From NCBI GenBank assembly GCA_964384025.1, contig CAYLJJ010000098.1:1-21579 (forward strand): a stretch of DNA of 21,579 nt, read 5' to 3'. Positions 1-6,905 of this stretch are shown piece by piece. Within the stretch, counting starts at the first letter, position 1. Each line of letters starts with the position of its first letter. Made by a program: the position numbers and the translations under genes. The stretch comes from CAYLJJ01 sp964384025. Its GTDB lineage: Bacteria; Myxococcota_A; Bradymonadia; UBA7976; UBA1532. The notes under the pieces are model-generated. The model ran no database searches. It was not told the DNA's origin and was given only the letters and a program-made list of their open reading frames with translations.

Positions 1-400
1 GAGCAGGGCCGCGCTCAAGTTGGGATCGGAGGTTCGGGCAGAGGAGGGGATCAAGTGCTGAGATTGAGAGAGGGCTTTTAACAGGGGCCAAATTGACTCC
101 AGTCAAAATGACTCCAGTCAAATTGGCTCCACTTATGAAAACAAACTCCACAGATGGGCGCAGCGCTGGGGAGGCTCAAGAGCAGGGAGAGTGAGGAGGC
201 TCCGGTTGGGGAGGAGATCGCTGGAGGTTCAAGGAGCTGCTCAGGCGCGGCGCAAGGGGCCGCCGGTGAGGAGGTTGAGAGGTCCGCCAGAGCCTCCAAG
301 GAGATCAACCTAGAGGAGCGCGGCGCTGAAGAGAGGGGCAGGGAAGTGCTCAAGAGCAGGGCCGTTGGGGATCTGGATGGGAAGGCGCTCCTCTGGAGCT
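1..400 (-). pseudogene. Decayed pentapeptide-repeat gene (remnant)
   Basis: No intact gene is convincing in this stretch. Read on the minus strand, pentapeptide-like units, (S/T)G(x)(x)L or A(D/N)Lxx, appear in three different frames. SGANLTGVILTGVNL comes from 133 down to 89 and its frame stays open to the window edge. SGGPLNLLTGGPLRRA lies around 291-244 and ends in a TGA. ALADLS lies around 295-280 in a third frame. In-frame stops separate the pieces. This pattern fits a pentapeptide-repeat gene broken by indels; the family forms right-handed beta-helices of varied function. The alternative is an intact short gene starting at GTG 151 and running off the left edge, but no ribosome binding site precedes that codon. 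The 130-codon open frame at 470-78 has Ser/Pro/Leu/Ala-rich composition typical of a wrong frame. Confidence is low because the units are few. Confidence 0.33.
89..133. repeat. Three tandem 15-bp units
   Basis: Three consecutive 15-bp units of the form CAAATTGACTCCAGT occupy 89-103, 104-118 and 119-133, with one or a few mismatches between them. On the minus strand each unit encodes one pentapeptide-type block (SGANL, TGVIL, TGVNL), so the repeat is explained by the pentapeptide-repeat remnant rather than by an operator array. Confidence 0.75.
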
Positions 401-516
401 GATCAACTCTATTGCTGAGGATTGGCGGAAACAGAACGAGTGGGTAGAACCAAGGTGTTGAGCTCTGCATCCTTGATTCTGCCCCAAATGTTTAACTTCA
501 CAGATTAGGAGAAGGA
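401..516. other. Leader region of glnA
   Basis: This is non-coding sequence between the pentapeptide-repeat remnant and glnA. It must hold the glnA promoter if glnA starts its own transcript, but I find no sigma70 hexamer pair with good spacing and no -24/-12 (sigma54) GG-N10-GC element. The only clear signal is the purine-rich Shine-Dalgarno AGGAGAAGG at 507-515. Confidence 0.5.
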
Positions 517-1947
517 ATGTCAGCCTTTCAAAGCCCTGCGGCGGCCCTCAGCTTTGCGCGTGAGTCTGGCTGTACCATGGTGGATCTAAAGTTTATGGAC
601 TTTATCGGCCAGTGGCAGCATTTCGGGATCCCCCTCCACCAGCTCAGCGAGGAGAGCTTTGAGGAAGGCTTTGGCTTCGATGGCTCCTCCCTGCGAGGTT
701 GGCGGCCCATCCACGCCAGCGATATGCTCGTGGTCCCCGATCATCGCACTGCTCGCGTTGATCCCTTCTACAGCAGCACCGTGACCCTCTCTCTCATCTG
801 CGACATCCTTGATCCGATAACCCGCCAGCCCTATGAGCGAGATCCTCGGCAGATCGCTAAGCGTGCTGAGGCCTATCTGCTTCAGACCGGTATCGCTGAT
901 ACCGCCTATTTTGGGCCCGAGGCGGAGTTCTTTATCTTTGACGATGTGCGCTTTGATCAGACCTCCAGCGCCGCCTTCTATGCCATCGACAGTGATGAGG
1001 GGATCTGGAACACAGGTCGCGGCGAGGGGGGGCCCAACCTGGGACATCGTCCAGGACTCAAGGGGGGCTACTTCCCCGCCCCACCCATCGACGCCCTCAG
1101 CGATCTACGACAGGTGATGGTCAAGACCCTAGAAGATGTGGGCCTCATCGTTGAGCGTGAGCATCATGAGGTAGCTACAGCAGGGCAATCAGAGATCGAC
1201 ATCCGCTATAACAAGCTCCTCGAGATGGGCGATCAGCTGATGTGGTTCAAATATGTGATCAAGAACGTGGCCCGTTTGAACGGCCGCACGGTCACCTTTA
1301 TGCCCAAGCCGATCTATAACGACAACGGCTCAGGGATGCACTGCCATATGAGCCTCTGGAAGGATGGAGAGCCTCTCTTCGCTGGAGATGGCTATGCAGG
1401 TCTCAGCGATCTGGCGATGCACTTCTTGGGCGGGGTGCTCAAGCACGCTCCAGCCCTCTGCGCCTTCACCAACCCGACGACCAACAGCTATCGGCGCCTG
1501 GTCCCTGGCTACGAGGCCCCCGTCAACTTGGCCTACAGCGCTCGTAACCGCTCAGCGGCTATCCGCGTCCCCATGGTGGAGAGTAACCCCAAGACGCGGC
1601 GCATCGAGTATCGAGTCCCCGATCCCAGCTGCAATGGCTATCTGACTTTCTCAGCGCTTCTAATGGCGGGCCTGGATGGCGTTGAGAACCAGATCCACCC
1701 CGGCGAGCCTCTGGATAAGGATATCTATGGCCTCAGCCCCGAGGAGCTGGCAGATGTACCCTCTACTCCAGGCAGCCTCGCTGAGGCGCTCCAAGCTTTA
1801 AGAGAAGATCATCAGTTTCTGCTGAAGGGGGATGTCTTCACTGAGGACAGCATCCGTGCTTGGATCGACTGGAAGATGAAGAACGAGGTTGACTATATCC
1901 GCTCCCGCCCTGTGCCCGCCGAGTTCCAGCTCTACTACAGCTGCTGA
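517..1947 (+). CDS. glnA: Glutamine synthetase, type I
   Basis: ATP-dependent ligase that makes glutamine from glutamate and ammonia in the cytoplasm, the main entry of ammonium into biosynthesis. The 476-residue product matches the usual GSI length. Visible landmarks are the N-terminal beta-grasp segment with GFGFDGSS, the metal/ATP-binding GPEAEFFIFDD, the central NGSGMHCHMS with the preceding KPIYNDNG, and NRSAAIRVP near the substrate site. The C-terminal part contains DKDIYGLSPEE with Tyr404, which aligns with the adenylylated Tyr397 of the E. coli enzyme (NLYDLPPEE). It is therefore probably a GSI-beta enzyme controlled by GlnE-type adenylylation; GlnE is not in the window. ATG 517 is supported by AGGAGAAGG at 507-515. 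The product ends in YYSC where many relatives end in YYSV or YYSL. The frame is intact and I am confident of the call. Confidence 0.97.
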   Translation: MSAFQSPAAALSFARESGCTMVDLKFMDFIGQWQHFGIPLHQLSEESFEEGFGFDGSSLRGWRPIHASDMLVVPDHRTARVDPFYSSTVTLSLICDILDPITRQPYERDPRQIAKRAEAYLLQTGIADTAYFGPEAEFFIFDDVRFDQTSSAAFYAIDSDEGIWNTGRGEGGPNLGHRPGLKGGYFPAPPIDALSDLRQVMVKTLEDVGLIVEREHHEVATAGQSEIDIRYNKLLEMGDQLMWFKYVIKNVARLNGRTVTFMPKPIYNDNGSGMHCHMSLWKDGEPLFAGDGYAGLSDLAMHFLGGVLKHAPALCAFTNPTTNSYRRLVPGYEAPVNLAYSARNRSAAIRVPMVESNPKTRRIEYRVPDPSCNGYLTFSALLMAGLDGVENQIHPGEPLDKDIYGLSPEELADVPSTPGSLAEALQALREDHQFLLKGDVFTEDSIRAWIDWKMKNEVDYIRSRPVPAEFQLYYSC

Positions 1948-1952
1948 AAAAT

Positions 1953-1969
1953 CGACCGCTCTTCGGTCG
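1953..1969. terminator. Hairpin after glnA, weak terminator candidate
   Basis: CGACCG at 1953-1958 pairs with CGGTCG at 1964-1969 across a 5-base loop, starting 5 bases after the glnA stop. No T-run follows on the plus strand. The A-run just before it (1947-1951) would give a U-run only for minus-strand transcription. It may stabilise the glnA 3' end or partly separate it from the next gene. A second short stem (CCTCTC at 1989-1994 with GAGAGG at 2000-2005) lies between here and the next ribosome binding site. Confidence 0.35.
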
Positions 1970-2013
1970 CTGATGGTACCCTCCCCCGCCTCTCCAGGAG
2001 AGAGGTACAATTC

Positions 2014-2019
2014 AGGAGG
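2014..2019 (+). promoter_or_regulatory. Shine-Dalgarno deciding the start of the DUF1573 lipoprotein
   Basis: A perfect AGGAGG lies 5 bases before ATG 2025 and only 2 bases before an in-frame TTG at 2022. The spacing selects ATG 2025. Starting there also gives a compact lipoprotein signal peptide. Confidence 0.8.
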
Positions 2020-2024
2020 ACTTG

Positions 2025-3197
2025 ATGAATCAGAGATGGCTCATACTGGGGCTCCTCACGGGGATTTGGGCCTGTGCGCCCCCAGAGATCCCCGAGAGGT
2101 CCCGATCTGAAGCGCGAGGGGAGCAGGCTATCCCTGCCCAAGGGAGCAGCGTAACTCAAAGTGAGACGACCCAGAAGGCTCCCTCACCGCTGCAATCTGT
2201 AGAAGCCCCCGCTTTGGCCAAAGCTCCCAAGCTGGTTGTCGCCGCCCCCCACCACCACGCGGGGAAGGTGAAGCAGGGCAGCACGGTAAAGCACCTCTTC
2301 ATCTTAAAGAATAAGGGCAACGAGGTTCTCAACATCAAGCGCGCGAAAGGTTCTTGAGGGTGTACGGCCGCCATAGTCTCCGAGGCGGCGCTTCCCCCGG
2401 AGGGGGAGGGGAAGATCGAGGTCACCGTGAGCACCCAAGGGCGCCGCGGAAAGATGACCAAGTCGATCATCCTGGAGACCGATGACCCTAAGAACCCTAA
2501 GATGAGCCTCAAGATCTCCCTAGAGGTGATCGTCGAGGTCGGATTTGAGAAGAGTTACCTTCACCTCCGAGATCTGGAGATAGGCAAGGAACATATTAAG
2601 CGAGTCAATATCCAGGCGCGATTGCCTGAGAAGCTGAACTTGGGGCTGCCCTCAAGTAGTGATCCTGCTCTGAACGCTCAGGTGCTCAAGGATAAGAAGG
2701 GAAGTTACAGCTTAGAGTTGAAGGTCTTGCCCAAGAAGATCGGCTCATTGCGGGCTGAGATCAACCTGCCCACAGGTTATCCTGAGGAGCCGATGATCAA
2801 GCTGAGGGTCTCTGGAGAGGTCAACGGCCCCATCAAGCTCAAGCCCAAGCGGATCACCATCCACCCCAATAAGCCGGGGCGAGTGATCCTCAGCAGTGAC
2901 AAAGAGCATCCCTTTAAGATCGAGAAGTTGACAGATCCCCAAGGGCGACTTCAGGGGAAAATCAAGGTTCTGGAAGAGGGGCTGCGCTATGAGGTGCAGA
3001 TCAGCCCCACTGAGAAAGGGAAGCAAGCTTCACGAGGGTATAGCGCCAAGCTGCTGGTCCTCACCGACTCTAAAGAACAGCCTGAGCTGAAGATCAGGAG
3101 CTACTACCGCCCCAAAAGCCGCTCCTTTAAACGGGGAAAACAGCAGAGCAAGAGCCCCTTCACCCCCATCAAGGCGCTTAAGAAGTCGAAGCCTTGA
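2025..3197 (+). CDS. DUF1573/ASH-type lipoprotein with in-frame TGA, predicted selenoprotein (Sec111)
   Basis: Two open frames, 2025-2354 and 2358-3197, lie in the same phase and are separated only by TGA at 2355-2357. Read through, they give 390 residues. Residues 1-17 form a lipoprotein signal (MNQRWLILGLLTGIWAC, lipobox Cys17), followed by a Ser/Pro/Ala-rich linker to about residue 68. A DUF1573-type immunoglobulin-like domain covers about 70-175. It shows the family pattern VKQGSTVKHLFILKNKGNEVL before the TGA, and GCTAAIVSEAALPPEGEGKI then NDP-like TDDPKNP after it. The family signature SCGCT appears here as S-TGA-G-C-T, so TGA replaces the first Cys and Cys113 is kept. The C-terminal part, about 175-390, looks like further beta domains ending in a Lys/Arg-rich tail. 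The natural stop is also TGA. Function is unknown; a U-x-C pair suggests redox or metal chemistry on the periplasmic face. A nonsense mutation or sequencing error is the main alternative. The internal GTG at 2427 has no ribosome binding site and would cut the domain in half, so independent translation is unlikely. Confidence 0.8.
2358..2396 (+). promoter_or_regulatory. Candidate bacterial SECIS element
   Basis: Directly after the in-frame TGA, GCCGCC (2367-2372) pairs perfectly with GGCGGC (2384-2389). The loop ATAGTCTCCGA can close by one more T-A pair (2374 with 2383), leaving the apical loop AGTCTCCG that begins 17 bases after the TGA. GGG at 2358-2360 can pair with CCC at 2394-2396 to extend the lower stem. 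Known bacterial SECIS elements lie just 3' of the UGA inside the coding region and carry a G in the first two bases of a small apical loop; this hairpin fits both rules. The loop encodes Ile with ATA, although ATC dominates in neighbouring genes. A competing hairpin (CCCCC 2394-2398 with GGGGG 2402-2406) is possible. No energy calculation was done. Confidence 0.6.
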
Positions 3198-3203
3198 CAG
3201 GAG

Positions 3204-3243
3204 CCCTGGGCTCGCTCATCAAGAAAAGTGAACGAACCCAGGG
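3204..3243 (+). promoter_or_regulatory. Hairpin that would mask the glgA ribosome binding site
   Basis: CCCTGGGCTCG (3204-3214) and CGAACCCAGGG (3233-3243) are inverted repeats of 11 bases with one mismatch and an 18-base loop. The 3' arm contains most of AGGGAG (3240-3245), the Shine-Dalgarno of glgA. Folding would hide that site, so glgA translation could depend on ribosomes arriving from the upstream gene or on a factor opening the stem. It lacks a T-run, so it is not a standard terminator. The regulatory role is inference. Confidence 0.45.
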
Positions 3244-3250
3244 AGTCTCC

Positions 3251-4726
3251 ATGAAGATCCTCTTTGTCGCCTCAGAGGCGGTCCCCTTTATCAAGACCGG
3301 CGGCCTCGCGGATGTCGCTGGGATTCTACCCAAGTGGCTGCGCAAGATGGGCCATGATGTGCGTATGGTCCTGCCCCTCTACCAAGGGATCAGCAGCAAA
3401 CACCGTCAGGGATTGCGAGCCCTGGAGGGTCCTCTGGGTGTGCCTATGGGGATCTTAGGCGAGCGTTGGGCTAAGGTTCATCAAGGGTCGCTGCCCGGCG
3501 GTGATCTGCCAGTCTACTTTTTGGAGCACAATCACTTCTACGATCGCCCTCACATCTATAACGAGGGTGAGGAGGGGAAAGGAGATGGCTTCTCAGACAA
3601 TGATGAACGCTTTCTCTTCCTCTCTAGAGCTGCGCTTCAACTCTGTAAGAAACTGCATTTTTCTCCAGATGCGATCCATGTGCATGATTGGCATACAGCG
3701 ATCATTCCGGTCCTGCTCAACACGATCTACAAAGACGATCCCCTTTTTCGAAACACCGGGAGCCTGTTGACGATCCACAACCTGAAACACCAGGGGGTCT
3801 TTCATCAGAGCTTGATGGAACTCTTGGGGATCGGCTGGGAGCACTTCAATCATCTGGAGTTGGAGTGGCATGATCAGGTCAATCTCCTCAAGGGGGGGAT
3901 CTATCACGCCAGCCTGATCAACACGGTGAGCCCTCGCTACGCCATTGAGATGCAGAGCCCTGAATTTGGCTGTGGTCTGGAGGGGATCATTCAGGAGCGT
4001 GGAGGCGATCTCTTTGGCATCCTCAATGGCATGGACTATGAGGAGTGGAATCCCAGCCGTGATGGGTTGATTGAGCAACCTTACTCACATAAGGAACTCT
4101 CAGGGAAATGGGCCTGTAAGCGTGCACTCCAACGAGAGATGAAGCTACCAGAGGTTGCTCAGCCGCTCTTGGGGATGGTGGCGCGGCTCGATCAACAGAA
4201 GGGCTTCGATGTGCTTATTGAGGCTCTCCCAAAGCTGCTCGCTAAGAGAGATCTTCAGATCGTGATCCTGGGCACTGGCGCTGCCTGGATTGAAGAAAAG
4301 CTGTTGAGGTTTGCCAAGGAGTACCCTCAACATCTGGCCTGTAAGATCGACTATGACAAGAAGCTTGTACACCGCATCGAGGCGGGCTCTGACTTTTTCT
4401 TGATGCCCTCCAGATTTGAGCCCTGTGGCCTCACCCAACTCTATGCGATGCGCTACGGCAGCCTGCCTATCGTTCACGCCGTTGGAGGTCTAGAGGACAC
4501 GGTAGAGAACTTCAATGAGGCGACCTTAGAGGGGACAGGCTTTAAGCTCTATTGTCTGGATACCCATGCCCTGATCAACACAATCTCCTGGGCGCTCCAC
4601 GTTTGGTACAAGCGTCCAGCTGCGATCAAGACGCTGATCCAACGGGGGATGCAGCAGCGCTTTGATTGGGCGGAGGCGGCGAGACACTATGAGGAGCTGT
4701 ATCGAGAATTACAGCGCCGCAAATGA
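3251..4726 (+). CDS. glgA: Glycogen synthase (ADP-glucose, GT5)
   Basis: Transfers glucose from ADP-glucose to the non-reducing end of an alpha-1,4-glucan, elongating glycogen in the cytoplasm. From ATG 3251 the product has 491 residues, close to the usual length. It opens with MKILFVASEAVPFIKTGGLADV-type sequence whose KTGGL (Lys15-Leu19) binds ADP-glucose. HVHDWHT, GMDYEEWNP and VARLDQQKGFDV follow, and FEPCGLTQL contains the expected catalytic-site Glu390. These cover both Rossmann halves of a GT-B fold. An in-frame TTG at 3194 would add 19 residues overlapping the upstream gene end, but AGGGAG at 3240-3245 sits 5 bases before ATG 3251 and the family begins there. The stop is 3 bases before the NRDE gene. 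No glgB, glgC or glgP accompanies it here. Confidence 0.96.
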   Translation: MKILFVASEAVPFIKTGGLADVAGILPKWLRKMGHDVRMVLPLYQGISSKHRQGLRALEGPLGVPMGILGERWAKVHQGSLPGGDLPVYFLEHNHFYDRPHIYNEGEEGKGDGFSDNDERFLFLSRAALQLCKKLHFSPDAIHVHDWHTAIIPVLLNTIYKDDPLFRNTGSLLTIHNLKHQGVFHQSLMELLGIGWEHFNHLELEWHDQVNLLKGGIYHASLINTVSPRYAIEMQSPEFGCGLEGIIQERGGDLFGILNGMDYEEWNPSRDGLIEQPYSHKELSGKWACKRALQREMKLPEVAQPLLGMVARLDQQKGFDVLIEALPKLLAKRDLQIVILGTGAAWIEEKLLRFAKEYPQHLACKIDYDKKLVHRIEAGSDFFLMPSRFEPCGLTQLYAMRYGSLPIVHAVGGLEDTVENFNEATLEGTGFKLYCLDTHALINTISWALHVWYKRPAAIKTLIQRGMQQRFDWAEAARHYEELYRELQRRK

Positions 4727-4729
4727 ACG

Positions 4730-5524
4730 ATGTGTACCCTGATCGCGCTTCATCAATTGAGCCTCCCTTGGCCCTTGATCTTGGCCGCCAACCGCGATGA
4801 ATGGCTTCATCGACCCAGCTTGGCTCCTCATTGGCTGAGCCAAGAGCCTCCCATCTTTGGAGGCCAGGATGTTGAAGCAGGGGGTACTTGGCTGGGCGTC
4901 ACTCCGAAGGGCTTCTTTGTAGGGATCACCAATCAACCGTTCCCTCCAAGCCAGGGGCTGCGCTCTCGGGGGCTCTTGGTAATGGAGCTGCTGCGTGCGG
5001 GAGAGAGCAGCTCAGCGCAGGCCATCTTAGAGAGAGTCAAGCCGGGAGACTACGCCCATTTTAACCTCCTCTTTGGGAGCGCTGGGGATCTCTGGGTGGC
5101 CTATGGGCGTGGGCGAGTGGAGGTTCTGGCGTTGGGCGCTGGGCTCCATATCCTGGTTAATGAGCGTCTTAACCATCCCGCCTGGCCCAAGATAGCGCGC
5201 ATTCAAGCTCAACTTCAGGGGCCTCTGCCCCAGGAGTGGGGTGCCTTGAAGGCGCGGCTGATCCGGAGCCTCTCTGATCGTCACATTCCTACGAGGGTGG
5301 AGGGTTCTTTACCCGCAGAGGTCCACGCCATCTGCGTCTCATTGCCAGGCTATGGCACCCGCTCTTCCAGCCTCATCGCTTTAGGGGAGGGGCGAGTGCT
5401 GCGCTACGAGAGCGCTGAAGGTCCACCTGACAGCGCAGCCTTTGAAGCTCGGCTTGTGATGGACTCTGGGATCATGGAAGGTACAGAGGAGCAGCTCCAC
5501 GCGAAAGTCGATCATGATCGCTGA
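4730..5524 (+). CDS. NRDE (TANGO2) family protein
   Basis: Member of the NRDE family, whose animal relative TANGO2 has been linked to heme trafficking and lipid handling; the bacterial role is not settled. The 264-residue product starts MCT, with Cys2 in the position proposed as an N-terminal nucleophile after Met removal, and carries the naming motif Asn21-Arg22-Asp23-Glu24 in AANRDEW. The motif GGTWLGV and the segment FVGITNQ are also typical. There is no signal peptide, so it is probably cytoplasmic. The start is 3 bases after the glgA stop with no separate Shine-Dalgarno, so it is likely translated by coupling with glgA. The functional link to glycogen synthesis is unclear. Confidence 0.9.
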   Translation: MCTLIALHQLSLPWPLILAANRDEWLHRPSLAPHWLSQEPPIFGGQDVEAGGTWLGVTPKGFFVGITNQPFPPSQGLRSRGLLVMELLRAGESSSAQAILERVKPGDYAHFNLLFGSAGDLWVAYGRGRVEVLALGAGLHILVNERLNHPAWPKIARIQAQLQGPLPQEWGALKARLIRSLSDRHIPTRVEGSLPAEVHAICVSLPGYGTRSSSLIALGEGRVLRYESAEGPPDSAAFEARLVMDSGIMEGTEEQLHAKVDHDR

Positions 5525-5587
5525 GATTCGGGAATGGAAGATGACGTCTACCTCCGTGCCTCACTGACGCGGCAGCCCAGGAGGGTC

Positions 5588-5613
5588 TAAGAGCCGCCAT
5601 TTCGAAGCTCTTA
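5588..5613. terminator. Hairpin in the convergent gap after the NRDE gene
   Basis: TAAGAGC (5588-5594) and GCTCTTA (5607-5613) form a 7-bp perfect stem with a 12-base loop, in the 100-base gap between the convergent NRDE gene and the small secreted protein gene. It could serve both directions. There is no clear T-run, so terminator function is only a guess from position and symmetry. Confidence 0.35.
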
Positions 5614-5624
5614 CACATCTGAAC

Positions 5625-6158
5625 TCAGGGTCGTGCGGGTAGAGCCTTAAGGCGAGTTCGCAGCCTCTGGCTTTGCTCCAGCTCTCCCAAAACCTCCCAA
5701 CTCAGAGCGAGAGCCTCCAAGAGCGCCTTGCTCTCTCCCTCTACCGCCAGCACCTCCTCTAAATGATAAACACGGCGGCGTTGAGCTCCCAACTCAAGCG
5801 AGAGCTGCGCGAGGCGTCGGTGGAGCTTGGGGTGAAAGCGAAGCACATCCTCCTTGAGAACCAAGAGCGGCTCCTCTCCTCTCCAGAGCGCATGCAGAGT
5901 TCCACGCAGCTTAAGCGCCAGTGGCCGCGCTTTGAGCAGGTTGGGAGCATGAAAATAAGCGTTGAGGGCGGCTCGAACTCTCTTCATCGCTCCCTCCCCC
6001 TGCCTGAGCAGCTTGCGTTTCTCCCTTTTGTTTAACTCTCCAGGCTCCAAGAGCCTACGCAGCTCACCCTCAGCCTGATGGCACCTCTTGATCAGGGCCT
6101 GTGAAAGCCGGGGTGAGGGAGCAGGAGAGAGGGCGATGAAGAGCAGCAATAGAGACAT
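5625..6158 (-). CDS. Small secreted or periplasmic helical protein, unknown function
   Basis: A 177-residue product that I do not recognise. It starts MSLLLLFIALSPAPSP, a plausible short Sec signal peptide without a lipobox Cys. The rest is strongly alpha-helical and Arg/Leu/Glu-rich, with heptad-like stretches such as LIKRCHQAEGELRRLLEPGE and HRRLAQLSLELGAQRRRVY, resembling TPR or coiled-coil helices. The coding frame is supported by its length, its coherent hydrophobic start and codon usage like its neighbours. It is divergent from the PEGA protein (start codons about 68 bases apart) and converges on the NRDE gene. It may be an envelope protein, but no specific function can be claimed. Confidence 0.7.
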   Translation of the reverse strand: MSLLLLFIALSPAPSPRLSQALIKRCHQAEGELRRLLEPGELNKREKRKLLRQGEGAMKRVRAALNAYFHAPNLLKARPLALKLRGTLHALWRGEEPLLVLKEDVLRFHPKLHRRLAQLSLELGAQRRRVYHLEEVLAVEGESKALLEALALSWEVLGELEQSQRLRTRLKALPARP

Positions 6159-6225
6159 CTTCTAAAAATCCTCGTGGGGCTTCTTTATGATGATCCTCTA
6201 TATCTCTCAGGAGCAAAACTCCAAA

Positions 6226-6882
6226 ATGCCTCTCCTCCTCCTCGGACTTGGGCTCCTCTTCTCTCCAGGGCTTCGCGTAGAGATCAGCGGACCTGGGATC
6301 CCCTATCAATCACTCTCTTATGAGATTCATCTCAACCGGGGGACCGCAATGGTCAACCTGCAGCGGGAGTATCAATCTCACTTTGGGCGCCAAGATGAGG
6401 TCGCCCTGCTCACTCAAACAGAGTTCTTCAAGTTGATGGAGCTGTTTGGAGAGCTCTGCGCCGCCACGCTCCCTGACGCGCCTCATCGTAAAGCCTGGAC
6501 ACGCTATCGGCTGGAGTATCGCTGGAAAGAGAAGAAACACAGCTTCTTTGTAGAAGATCCAGAGCATCAGCAAGATCCCCGGTATCGGCTGCTTATCCAC
6601 CGCCTACGAAGCGAGGTCTTAGCGCGTATAAGCCCGATGCCTTTTCGAGATCAGATGCTCCTCCGCAAAGAGTCTGGGTTATTGCTCCTCTTCTCTGAGC
6701 CCCAGGCTGAGGTCTGGATCGATGGGCGTCGTTTAGAGGGCAGCACTCCGCTGAAAAATCTAAAGCTCAGGGCGGGCATGCATCAGCTGCGCCTCAAGCC
6801 CCTCTCAGGAGGCCTCAATTACGATTATGAGATTAAGATCAGCGCCGGTCGTACTACATCTCTGCGCTTGGACCTGCGTTGA
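6226..6882 (+). CDS. Secreted protein with C-terminal PEGA-like domain
   Basis: From ATG 6226 the product has 218 residues. It begins MPLLLLGLGLLFSPGLR, a signal peptide without a clear lipobox. The middle part is mixed alpha/beta with no family I know. The C-terminal 70 residues fit the PEGA pattern: a strand (LLLLFSEPQAEVWIDGRRLEG), then STPLKNLKLRAGMHQLRLKP, then a closing strand ending SLRLDL. PEGA domains are surface beta-sandwich modules common beside Ser/Thr kinases and in envelope proteins. An upstream ATG at 6187 would add 13 residues in front of the signal peptide; AGGAG at 6209-6213 favours 6226, although its 12-base spacing is long. The gene converges on the large minus-strand gene that ends at 6906. 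Confidence 0.75.
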   Translation: MPLLLLGLGLLFSPGLRVEISGPGIPYQSLSYEIHLNRGTAMVNLQREYQSHFGRQDEVALLTQTEFFKLMELFGELCAATLPDAPHRKAWTRYRLEYRWKEKKHSFFVEDPEHQQDPRYRLLIHRLRSEVLARISPMPFRDQMLLRKESGLLLLFSEPQAEVWIDGRRLEGSTPLKNLKLRAGMHQLRLKPLSGGLNYDYEIKISAGRTTSLRLDLR

Positions 6883-6905
6883 TGCTGGATCAGAGACCAA
6901 CCCAG

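Noticed and set aside
154..402. Plus-strand 82-codon open frame before glnA
   Set aside because: Gly/Glu/Arg/Ala-rich low-complexity product with no Shine-Dalgarno, antisense to the pentapeptide remnant.
78..470. Minus-strand 130-codon open frame
   Set aside because: Ser/Pro/Leu/Ala-rich composition of an out-of-frame reading; pentapeptide signal lies mainly in the other two minus frames.
586..1047. Minus-strand 153-codon open frame inside glnA
   Set aside because: Shadow of the strongly conserved glutamine synthetase frame.
2156..2512. Minus-strand open frame spanning the TGA site
   Set aside because: It lies antisense to the lipoprotein, has no family resemblance or ribosome binding site, and the plus-strand frame shows clear DUF1573 homology.
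2427..3197. A separate 256-codon gene starting at GTG 2427
   Set aside because: No ribosome binding site precedes it, it would start in the middle of the DUF1573 domain, and homology in the same frame continues upstream to the TGA and beyond.
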